Below are positions 50,149 through 60,730 of a DNA stretch of 64,000 nucleotides, piece after piece. Within the stretch, counting starts at the first letter, position 1. Every line of letters begins with the position of its first letter. The stretch lies in assembly GCA_947683625.1 (NCBI GenBank), contig CANTUR010001071.1:164518-228517 (forward strand), written 5' to 3'. The notes beneath the pieces were generated by a model. That model searched no databases and had not been told where the DNA came from. It was given only the letters and a program-made list of their open reading frames with translations. The translations under genes and the position numbers were made by a program. This DNA comes from Mallotus nudiflorus. Its lineage: Eukaryota > Streptophyta > Magnoliopsida > Malpighiales > Euphorbiaceae.

Positions 50149-50689
50149 TCACAAAAGAAATTTACTAATAGATGCATTGAACATCATAAATTCCTGATCA
50201 ATGTGTAATTCCTTTAAAATTGAAATTAAAAGAATATGGAAATAAAGAATTTCCTCAATGTCAATAAAGTCAACATGCTCAAGTAGCTCTAACATATTAT
50301 ATTCACGATCATGATACTCCTCCATCTCGATTCCTAAATCATTGGAAGTCATATAAGAATTCTTCTCAACTAAGAAAATTCTTGTACAACCACTTTTTAA
50401 TAATTCATTACAGTTCTTATCATCCTCATCCTCTTCATCAAATATTGGAATAATTACATCTTCATCCTCACTATCATTAGTATAAAAAAAATAAGATCTC
50501 TTCATAATACTCTTCTTCTTCCTCTTTGTCATTAACCTTCCCATCAGAATTGCTCATAAAATTATTGTTGTTACGGGGGGTTGGATTGGCCTTATTCAGA
50601 TTGCCTATAAGCTCGGCCATCCTCTTAATTATTTGTTCCATCATTCGGTCAAATCGTTGATCCAACTGATGAATGATCCATTGCTCCAT
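50149..50689 (-). pseudogene. gag-like remnant in the small LTR element
   Basis: Two overlapping minus-strand frames (50689-50477 and 50544-50149) look like one frame broken by an indel. The first part starts MEQWIIHQLDQRFDRMMEQI, resembling the glutamine/methionine-rich amphipathic N-terminus seen in many plant gag proteins. The second is very acidic (DSEDEDVIIPIFDEEDEDD). I recognise no domain with confidence. A captured host fragment is an alternative. Confidence 0.4.
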
Positions 50690-50774
50690 TTCATTCTCAT
50701 AAACATCCTTAATTTGTTGCCATCACCTGTGTGCCATGTTTAACCACGGAACGAATGTTGGCTCTGATACCAAC

Positions 50775-51241
50775 TGATATAGCGAAAGCCTGTAATTAAA
50801 GGGATAACCATTGTAATTTGTTTATTCACGCACGAACACCCAAAAAATAACCTTTTACTAATTTGTTGATTTAATGAATACTAAAATAATAGACATCAAA
50901 ATTCGTTGATTCTCAAAAAAAATCCTAAAATTGAAGAAAATAGAAAATTCTATTAAATTCATAAAAAACTAACTTGCATACACTAAAATTTATATATTTA
51001 TAGGGTGATATAAATCTATTAACCCTAATTTTATTTAAGATATAAAATAAAAAACCATTCTAACAAAGGTAGGAAAATAAAATCCAAGTTAGAAAAGAAA
51101 AATTCAAATTAATACTAAAATAGGAAAAAAAATCACATTCTAATAATAATAATAATAATAATAATATTGAAAATTTATATCTTCTATCGATTGTTCCTAT
51201 AAATCTATTCCAATAACTCAAAGATTTATTGTTCCTTATCA
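50775..51241 (-). repeat. 5' LTR of the small element
   Basis: Right copy, adjacent to the PBS at 50760-50772. It carries the (ATA)n run at 51139-51165. Confidence 0.88.
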
Positions 51242-51246
51242 TTTTA

Positions 51247-52426
51247 TGTTTGAGTCTTGTGTATAAAAAATAAGTATTAAATCAAAATATTCTAATAGAC
51301 AAAACAAAAGCATCAATACTAAAATATTTTTAGTGATTCTAATGTCACAGAGCTGAGTGAAAGCTACAGACACGAGTCACAACTACCATCACCAAAGTCA
51401 ATTAACTGTATTCTGCTCAAAGAAAAAGTCAATTAATTAATAACTACCACAATAAAGAAACAATAATTGTTCTATATCCATTATGCCAGCGAAATTCTGT
51501 TGCTACTTGTAAAGAAAATCGCAACACAATTAACACAAAAAAGCATTAAAAAAAAGGCTTGAAAATATCAGAAACGAAATAGCAATGTAACATAACGAAT
51601 TTTAGTAATAAAATAAAATTCTATTACTAAATTCAGTGCCAAAAATTGGCATTATTTTCATAAAATTTAGTAATGAAACACATATATACAATTGCTAAAT
51701 ATTATGTTGTTAAGATCTTGAGATAAATTTACGTGAATTGATATCAATTTTTCGGAGCACATGTTATAGCCACCAACCATATTAATTATGCCAATGAACT
51801 TTAGTTTAAATGGTAAAAAAAAGACACTCATAATTAAGAAATTATGAGTTTAATATTTGAAATATGTAAATCATGGCTCTTAACCATAATATACTATTGG
51901 GATGATATTTCTTATATACTCTATATATAACTGACATATATTATATTAATTATCCCTCTTAACCGTGATATACTATTGGGAATAATATTTTTTATACACT
52001 CTATATATAACTGACTTTCAAGAATACTTATAATATTAGGTTAAAATGAACCATTGTGAATTGATTGCTTCTCTTCAAATAAGTTTTTCATTTAAATTTT
52101 ATCCCTAATAAAAATATAAATAACATCATGACATGGTCAATCTTGATAAATAATAGTATCAAATTATTACTAAATTTAGAGGGTTGAGAAAAACGAAATT
52201 AACGTGTTTTGTTAGGGAAATATTGTAGGTATCTTAGATGGCTCAATTCACATAAAAATAATCTCAGTATTGGTTAGATACAACGTGGCTGCCCAACTGG
52301 GTAGGCAGATTTCTTCTCTGTCAGTCCCACATTTCCAAATGAGGTGGGGTGCTCATTCCTTCAAAGAAATTTTTTTTTTTTTATCAACCTCGGCTTCATT
52401 ATTTTCAATTTTTAAATTTTTAACAT

Positions 52427-52466
<40 letters not shown>

Positions 52467-53340
52467 AATTAACATTTACAGAATTGTGAACAACTTTGTC
52501 ATAAGCTGTGAAATTATTTACTTGCTCACCTTTTTATGGGGAACCAAAAGAAATTTTTAAGGGCAAAAATGTAAAAAAAATTATCGATTTGTGAGCCGCT
52601 ACACGTTGCTTGTAACCTATATCTTACCTTTTATATATTCATCAATTAAATATAAAATATTCATAATATATATCAGATATCCAATTCAATTAATATTATA
52701 CATGAAGTGTAAATAAAATTGTTCTTTTTTTAAACCTCTTTTAACCCATATAATTAGAAAATATTGAGACTAATTCCTTGAAGAAAATAGCTATTATAGT
52801 ATTTGCTTACATCATAATTATATTTATTTGAATTATGTAAATTTTGGTAAATTGAAAGGTGATACGATTTTAATATTGATGGACTGTATAAAAAATATAA
52901 TCCTCTCATTTTAATGACGATAGAAATTAAACTATACATCTCAGAATATTTTTGAAAAAAATTATATAAATTTTATTATCATATTAAAATTAATTTCTTG
53001 ACAAATATTCTGACATATCATGGTAATAACGTCATCTAAAGTTACTATTCTCTTAATTTTATTACATAATTACATTATATATAAAATATGTCAATGCTAA
53101 AATATTTTAATAAAAAGAAAAAAGCGTCATAAAAAAAATAAAATTCATAAGAAATTTGCGAAAGTTATTGCTCAATAAGATGTATTATTTTGAAACCAAT
53201 TCACTTTATACAATTTTTAATGATTTTTGTAGACTTGATCATTTGAGTGTAATTGAGAAAGCGAGAGTAAAAGCTTCCTTCCAGTTAACTTTCCTGTAGA
53301 ACATGTAAATGCATCAAGAGTGAGCTATAGTACTGTAGTA
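51247..53340. other. AT-rich intergenic DNA upstream of ANS
   Basis: No gene is recognised. A (TA)n run lies at about 52431-52461. A ~78-bp tandem duplication lies at about 51882-52020 (both copies carry TATACTATTGGG and CTCTATATATAACTGAC). A short block of normal base composition lies at 52260-52350. Confidence 0.65.
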
Positions 53341-53665
53341 CATTTTGGAGTTTGGTGGGTTGGGTTGGGTTCACCTCGTGTGACTGCATGCTTAAACCTT
53401 CCAGTCAACCCCATCTTCCATGCGAGTGTACCTACCTATCTCCATCTTGAATTAGGTCTCACGTGAACAACCAAGTGGCCACTTATACACATCACCATAA
53501 GTTCTTTCTTTACATTTTTTTTCCGGTCACCGTTGATCTTAAACCAATTTATTCTTATATATATATACACACACACACACATTCATATTTGTTTTTACAA
53601 TTCCATAGATTGAAAAAACACCCAAGGAATAAAATTCTTTCTTTATTTCGTTTTTAATTGCTACA
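53341..53665 (+). promoter_or_regulatory. ANS promoter and 5' leader with MYB/bHLH sites
   Basis: A TATA-like TATATATATATA run lies at 53556-53567, about 100 bp before the ATG, followed by a (CA)n run. Upstream are an AC-element ACCTACC (53430-53436), a CACGTG G-box (53460-53465) closely followed by CAACCA, and a GGTTGGGTTGGG run at about 53358-53370, whose complement CCCAACCCAACC is MYB-like. Such sites are bound by the MYB-bHLH-WD40 complex in flavonoid genes (established for the pathway). Their use here is inferred. Confidence 0.6.
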
Positions 53666-54835
53666 ATGGTGACAACAATGGCTCCAAGAGTAGAAAGCTT
53701 GTCAGGCAGTGGGATTGAATCAATCCCAAAAGAGTACATTCGTCCACAGGAAGAACTGAAAAGCATTGGCAATGTCTTCGAAGAAGAAAAGAAAGACGAA
53801 GGGCCTCAAGTTCCAACTATTGACTTGAAAGAAGTGGATTCAGAAGATAGAGAAACGCAAGAGAAATGCAGGGAAAAGCTTGTAACAGCAGCAAAAGAGT
53901 GGGGTGTTATGCACCTTGTCAATCATGGCATTTCTGATGAGCTTATTGATCGGGTCAAGAAAGCTGGACAAGCTTTCTTTGATCTTCCTGTCGAGGAAAA
54001 AGAGAGATATGCTAATGATCAAGCTTCAGGAAAGATTCAGGGTTATGGAAGTAAGCTTGCCAATAATGCTAGTGGGCAGCTTGAATGGGAGGATTATTTC
54101 TTTCATCTTATTTTTCCTGAGGACAAACGTGACTTGTCTATTTGGCCTAAGACTCCTACTGACTACACGTAAGTTCAATAATTTCGTTAATCAATTAAAA
54201 GTGATATCCGTCTAATAAATTCTATGAACTAACAAATCCAGAAATGAAAAATTTGCAGAGAGGTGACAAGTGAGTATGCAAAGCAATTACGGGGTCTAAC
54301 AACAAAAATTCTGTCAGTACTATCAGTAGGCTTGGGACTAGAAGATGAGAGACTAGAAAAAGAGGTAGGTGGCCTTGAAGAGTTACTCCTTCAAATGAAG
54401 ATCAACTACTACCCAAAATGTCCGCAACCAGAACTTGCTCTGGGAGTTGAAGCTCATACTGATATAAGTGCACTCACTTTCATTCTCCACAACATGGTTC
54501 CCGGCCTGCAACTCTTCTATGAGGACAAATGGATTACTGCAAAATGCGTTCCCAACTCCATCATCATGCATATTGGCGACACGATTGAGATCTTGAGCAA
54601 TGGCAAGTACAAGAGCATTCTTCACAGAGGACTTGTTAACAAAGAGAAGGTAAGGATTTCATGGGCAGTTTTTTGTGAACCACCAAAGGAGAAAATCATC
54701 CTTAAGCCATTGCCTGAAGTTGTGACAAAAGACGAGCCAGCATTGTTTCCTCCTCGCACCTTTTCTCAACATATTGAGCATAAAGTGTTCAGGAAGAGCC
54801 AGGAGACAGCTAGTGCTAATAATCTCTCCAAATGA
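53666..54835 (+). CDS. ANS: Anthocyanidin synthase / leucoanthocyanidin dioxygenase
   Basis: This Fe(II)/2-oxoglutarate dioxygenase converts leucoanthocyanidins to anthocyanidins late in anthocyanin and proanthocyanidin synthesis, in the cytosol near the ER. The exons are 53666-54168 and 54259-54835, separated by a 90-bp GT-AG intron in phase 2, giving 359 residues (Arabidopsis 356). The DIOX_N domain covers about residues 45-160 and includes VPTIDL and GVMHLVNHGI. The catalytic domain has the iron ligands His234, Asp236 (EAHTDISALTF) and His290 (ILHRGLVN), and the 2-oxoglutarate site Arg300-x-Ser302 (KVRISW), each two positions later than in Arabidopsis ANS. ANS-typical motifs IQGYGSKLANNASGQLEWED and INYYPKCPQPELALGVE identify it rather than flavonol synthase. 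No lesion is visible; it appears functional. Confidence 0.96.
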
Positions 54836-55045
54836 GGATGCTTCATGCCAAAACCAACTGGTTTAGTTATATATATATATATATTTATATTTATGGGTTT
54901 ATATTTATGGGTTCCTTCATTTTGATGTTCTATGTCAGTCTTCTTGTGTCTCGAACCGGTATTGTGTCAGGTATAAGGCATTATTTTATGCGGTCATTCT
55001 TCACTTTTGGTTTTAGCCTGCCTGCTTTCATTGAATAATAAAAAT
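54836..55045 (+). terminator. ANS 3' UTR with polyadenylation signal
   Basis: A (TA)n tract near 54870-54884 and a duplicated TTATATTTATGGGTT lie in the UTR. AATAAA at 55037-55042 is the likely poly(A) signal. Confidence 0.6.
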
Positions 55046-55849
55046 GGCTGTTCTTCTGTTTTTTTTTTTTTAATTATCAGATTCATCCTATAAAAATTAC
55101 AACAATTACAATACTGATTAATTAATTAGCTATTACAAACTAACACTAACACTATTACCTCAACAACAACAACAATTACAATTATATATATATATATATA
55201 TCTTAGTGTATATTAGATAGGAACATTTTGTTTAAGATTTTGACATTATTAGAGTTCGACAGCGGATCTATTGGTGCTTGTGCCTCCACTTAGACCATCC
55301 TGTGTAAGCATTGATTATCAAGTTAATTCGTTGAATTTCATTAATGTTGAATTAATGATCTTATTTTCTATCCTCTCTAACAGAGCGAATTAATAACAAT
55401 TAATGATATCAAAGTCAATAGACTAATATCAAAGTCCTGGTGCCTCCACTGATTTTCTATCCAACTGTCTTATACATATGCAATCTCATTTAACGGTTCA
55501 ATAAAAGATTTTAGTCTTATACATGTGCTTTCAACTAACTCTGACCTATAAATAAACCCAGAAATTCAGTTCTGAAAAGGTTGTTCCACTATAACCCATC
55601 ATTTCGTTTCAAGGAGAGCTCCACTTTTCAGATACTCTAGCTGCCAGCGTTGCTTGAAACGGTGAAATCATCAGTCAGGTCACCTCTTGCAAAATGAACC
55701 ATGATGTCCCATTTTGCAGGAAATACCCTGAACAATCAGCAACTTCACATATAGCATGATTCAGAAATATGGTATTCAATTCTCTCCAAGACATTTTTTG
55801 TATTCCTGGTGGGAGCATTGATGCACCAACAATAAGATCAAACTCATAA
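55046..55849. other. Intergenic DNA between ANS and the HPR pseudogene
   Basis: ACAACAACA-type and (TA)n simple repeats occur at 55160-55201. From about 55560 to 55849 the composition is more normal and probably represents the 3' UTR of the reductase pseudogene on the minus strand. A 67-codon minus-strand frame there (55878-55675) matches nothing I know. Confidence 0.5.
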
Positions 55850-57031
55850 TCAAATATTTTTCCATTCAAGCTTGACAACTGACTGCAAAGGCCTTCCTTC
55901 GACGAAGGCCTTCAAGTTGTGAACGATCAGCTCTTCTAGTGCATCAAAGCATTCTGGCGTGGCGACTGCAACATGGGGAGACAGCACAACATTGTCTATG
56001 GCAAATAGCTCTTACGGTACGTCAGGTTCATTCTCAAATACATCAAATCCTGCACCATCAAGCTCGCCCCTCACTAAAAATTGCACCAATTCTTGCTCCT
56101 CAACAAGTGCCCGTGGCCAACATTGATAATAACCCCTTCCTTTCCTGCCGCAGTCAGGATATCCTTGTTGACAATGTGATGAGTTCCACTAGTCAATGCG
56201 CAACAAAGAATTAGGACACCACTATTGTTTGCAAGATCACAAACATTTGAATAGAAAGGGAAATCAACAGAAGTCTTCTTGTTTCTGGATGTGTAGGCAA
56301 TTTTGCAGCCAAAGATGCAAGCCTTTTCGCAACTTCAGAGCCAATATTTCCCAGCCCCACAATCCCAATCCGTTTTGCCCCTAACTGCAATTATTGAAAT
56401 CCCACGACACAACGAATTCATTTCAATTCTCAGTTGCTCCAATTCTAACAAATTCGATGAATGTAACTAAAATTTTTCCTGATTTAACATCAACGCAATA
56501 CCAAATTGAAAAGCTTTGATAAAGAAAAAGGCACAGAACCGGACCTTAAAACCAAGGGGATAGTAATCTCCACGAACATGCCACAGTCCAGCCCGAACGA
56601 ACCGATCAGCAGCGGAAATTTTCCTTAGCACATCAATCAACAGAGCCACAGCATAGTCAGCAACATCCTCAGAAAAAGCAGACCCAGCATTAGTTACCTG
56701 AATTCTCCTACGCCGGCACTCCGTTAAGTCAATATCGTCAATGCCGGCACTGGACCCCAAAATGAGCTCCAGAGATGCGGGGAGGGAGAGGAAGTCCTTG
56801 GAGATTGGAGTTGGGTCCACGCAAAGCAAGACCCGTGCGGTTTTTGCGTTGTTGAGGAGGAAGGAAGGAAGGAATAGAATTGTGGGGCAAGTCGAGTGGG
56901 TCGAGGAGGTTGAAGCAACGCTGGAGACAGTGTCTGAAGGGGAAATCGAAGGAGGGAGGACGGTGAATTACAACTCAAGGGCGGTCGTCTCTGCCCTGAG
57001 GTTGGTGCTGGTGGGTTTCATTGATGTCCAT
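55850..57031 (-). pseudogene. Hydroxypyruvate/glyoxylate reductase (HPR2/HPR3-like) pseudogene
   Basis: The functional family reduces hydroxypyruvate or glyoxylate with NAD(P)H outside the peroxisome. The two-exon structure survives: exon 1 57031-56545, exon 2 56384-55850. Recognisable parts are VVIHRPPSF, SSAGIDDIDLTECRRR, VTNAGSAFSEDVADYAVALL, the Rossmann motif GIVGLGNIGSEVAKRL, KEGVIINVG and LSPHVAVATPE near the C-terminus. Lesions are a TGA at codon 19 (56977-56975), a frameshift in the CTTC repeat near 56862, single-base losses near 56311 and 56111, and a TAA at 56014-56012. The first exon donor GTCCGG is also poor. The gene is dead but still easily aligned, so inactivation is not very old. 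It converges tail to tail with ANS. Confidence 0.9.
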
Positions 57032-57082
57032 TCGTCCCTAATAGTGCGCCAAATTGAATGGCCAGTCAATCATCTAATATGA

Positions 57083-58174
57083 TATGTTAAAAATGATCCC
57101 CTGGCCAAAATCTATTTATATATATATATATATATATATTAGCTTATAGTTTAAAATTTTATATTTTAGCTTAGAGTTTATTTTTGTAATAAATTAATAC
57201 TATGTTTTATAATATCAAACAAATAATAAATTTATTTTATTATAATAATAATATAAAAATTTAGAATTTTATATATTTTAATTTTATTAATTTAAAGCTT
57301 ATATTATCAATATTTTAGAATACTTAAAATTTAATTTTGTAGAATTGAAAAAATTTTAAAAATTATAGCTTCATAAATACACACCAAACTCACGTGTACA
57401 TATTTTGTTAAAAATTTATGTTTTTAATGTATTATTAATAATTTTATTATAATTAATATTTAATTTTATCAAATTAAGATAAATTTAATAATAGAATATA
57501 CATTTAATTTTTTGAAATTATTTTAATTCTACAGAATCAAATATTAATTTTATAAAATTATTAATAATGAATCATATATAGAGAAAATAAAAAATTATAT
57601 TCTAAAAAGGTAACGAAACCTTTAAAAATTAATTTATAGAAAAATTTCATATTATTATTAAAAAATATCTAATTTTTAAATGTTGTGAATAAAAATATTC
57701 AAGTTTTCATCGATTACAAGACTACTCTATCATAATTATAAGAATACCTTTTGTATTTTAAAAAATGTACTCATATTTTTATTTTTAATTTTTCTACCTT
57801 TTTCTTTTGTTTTTTTATCAATTTCTTAACAGTTTTTATTTTTATTTTTTTTCTTATTTTTTTACTGAAATAAATTTTTATTTTATCATTTTTTCTTATA
57901 TTTTTCTCCTTCCCTTCTTTTTTCTTTTATTTTTTATTTTTTTATAAATTTTTATTTTATCCTTTCTTTCTTATTTTTTCTCTTATTTTTAATTTTTTCT
58001 ACTTCCCCTCTTTTCTTATTTTTATTTTCTCTTTATTTTTATATTTCTCTCTTTTTTCCTTTTCTTTTTTTAAATTATTTTTCCTCTTTTTTTTATTAGT
58101 GAAACATTAGCTAATATATTTTTTGGGGATTTTATTTTATAAATTCCTCAAGTAAGTTATAAGAATACACAAAA
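57083..58174. other. AT-rich intergenic DNA with a polypyrimidine tract
   Basis: A (TA)n tract lies at about 57117-57139. From about 57775 to 58095 the plus strand is almost entirely T and C with a few A residues, a strong strand asymmetry. No gene is visible. Confidence 0.65.
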
Positions 58175-60562
58175 TGTGATGACCAAAATACAAGTAAATT
58201 ACACGCAACAAATTTTCTATACATAATTCATATTATAAGCTGAATTTTCAATTAATTATTAAATTAAGTGTGAGATTAATTAGTGTTAATTATTATTTGA
58301 TTATTTTATGAGAATATTATTAATTGTGTATATTTATAAAATTATTGATTAATTGTTAAGTGTATAAATATTTTGGGAGAAATTTATATTTTTAAAATAT
58401 TAGAATATTATTTTTAAATTTAAAAGATTATTATTTTGCATAAAAAAATTACAAAACCATTTTTTTTTCTTCCCTTGCACAACCTGACACCACCATCGCC
58501 AACCACTGCCACCACGTCGCCACCCTCCACCTGTTAGTGTCGCATGCTCCTCCTCCTTGGCGATGCCACCTATTCCTTCTCCCTCTCTTTCTTCTTCCTT
58601 CCCGGTTTCCCTTTGTTGTCGGATTGTTGTGGGACTTGCCAGCGACAATTCTAGCCACTCCAATTGCCATCGCCAATCTTGATCGGATGCTCTTCCTCCA
58701 GGCTTCATTTCCCCCAACTCAATTCGTCCAGGCAACTCCGGTAACGACCTCAATTTTGAGAAATTATTTTTAAGTTAATTTTGGTTATTTTGTTAAATTG
58801 AGTTTGAATTTGATTTAATTAGATATAATTGCTTTGAAATAAATTGTAATTGAGGTTGAGATCTAGCTAATGGTGATTTTTAATTGTTTTAATTATTTTT
58901 CAAATTTTTCAGATTCAGGTTACTGTTCAAGTAACTGTTCCAGCTCGAAATTTTTTTATATTTTTAATAAATTTTATTAATTATGTAAGTAAACTTTGTT
59001 AAGGAAGTTTTATGAAATTATGCATGAAAATTTAAATATGAATTTTTAAAGATTATGTATGAATATGTATTTTTGAGAAAATATTAGAAATTAATAAATT
59101 ATTTGATTTTAATTGATATTGTTGTTAACTATTCTATTTTGGACTGCTTTTTGATAAATAAAGGTATGGAAATAATTTTTATAATTATTTTTCAATTATT
59201 AATTATTTAGTAGTTATTTTGGGAAATATATGAAAAATAAATTTATTTATTATTTTTGAGTCTAAATGAGCATTTAATTATTTTTATGATACTAATAAAT
59301 GATTTTAATAATTATTTACAATTTATGCTAATTTATTTGTAAAATGAAAATTTTATGCTATTAATAGATTTTATCAGCAATATATTATTTATATATTAGA
59401 ATTTTATTATTTATTTAGAAAATAATTTTCTTTAATATTTTTATGATATATTTTGATGATTTGAGAAATTATATTATTTTATTATTTTTTTGTGATGTTG
59501 GTTCTCGGTTGGGTGTGAATTGTAGTTTGGGGGTCAAACCTGAGATGTTGAACTTTGGTATATTTGAAGTGTGTTTTCGTATAGAAATGACTCTATTTTT
59601 AGTAAAAAGATGTCCATTTTATAAAGGAGACTCTGCCGAATTTTCGGTAGATTTCTCTTAAAATATGACATTGGTCTATTTTAAGTTTTGAGTCTTTTAT
59701 TAGAGTCATGTCTTAGATCGAGTTTTCTCTAGAAATCCAGAATATATAAGATTCTGATTTTTTTACCCTAGTTATTTTATTATTAGTTTTCTATATCTGC
59801 GTTGAGACTAAAGCCTACAGGACTAGGCTAGTTGAGTCATCATAGAGGAGCGCACTCTACCTATGAGTTATTATTATATGTATGCATTAAGCATAGTAGC
59901 AGTACGCTAGATGATAGACTATAAATTTTTTATTGATTTGAGATATGGTCAAATTGATTATTGAGATTTATGGTGAGAGAGTAGTGTGATTGTGGAAGCT
60001 TGGTTGATTGAATGTCTCGGGGCCAGTCATGTTGGTAGTAAGACTGTGAAAGTTCGGTTGACTGACTGTTTTGAAGCTAGTCTACTGTTAAAAAAATTGG
60101 AAAGAGAAATATTTTTGGAATTAAAGAGCTTGTTGGCTAGTGAGGTTTTGTAATTGAAGTTGCAGAATATTTTAAAGTTATGCTTCGGTCCTCCACCAAA
60201 AATCTTTCTGCATTTATTTTTTTGTCATAATGTGATTTCGAGCATCTATATGAAATACATGTATAAAATAAATAAATATAAATATTATATTGATACTTGA
60301 TTGCTTATATGCTTAGGTTGTATGTATATATATAATAATAATTCACTAAGTAAGGTCTGACCCCCCTTAATTATTTTTCAAAATTCTTTTCACTAGACCT
60401 CTTGTAGTAATCCTCTTTACCGTACCCTTTCTTCATCGGTTGACTTTTGTAAATTTTGAACTATCACTCTTTGTAATATTAGATGCTACAATAGTAGTAT
60501 GTTTTGTTATAGTATTTTATATTGTTATTGACTAAGATTTTGTATGAAAATATTTTATTATG

Positions 60563-60615
<53 letters not shown>

Positions 60616-60730
60616 TTTTTTATTTAAAAGAAGTTTTAATTTTGAGGTATATTTTTGTTATGTTTTGTATGAGTTTGATATTTTTAGGCTTACTACGAGT
60701 TCCGAATTCTCTTGAATTCCCGTTCCCTAG

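Larger units (their letters stand above)
49621..51241 (-). mobile_element. Small non-autonomous LTR retrotransposon
   Basis: LTRs 49621-50103 and 50775-51241 begin TGA(T/G)ATA and end ATCA. They flank a 671-bp interior and sit between perfect TTTTA duplications (49616-49620 and 51242-51246). On the minus strand the PBS TGGTATCAGAGCC (50772-50760) and a PPT-like TTAGAGGAAA (about 50113-50104) place the 5' LTR on the right. It has no protease, RT or integrase, so it must be mobilised in trans. The LTRs differ at many positions, including an (ATA)n expansion at 51139-51165. Confidence 0.92.

Noticed and set aside
55675..55878. 67-codon minus-strand frame overlapping the end of the HPR pseudogene
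   Set aside because: It overlaps the pseudogene's last codons in another frame and matches no known family; it is probably 3' UTR.
58400..58773. Frames on both strands in LTR G
   Set aside because: They occupy the same leader region of an A-like LTR. They have no family match and the opposite-strand frames are equally long.
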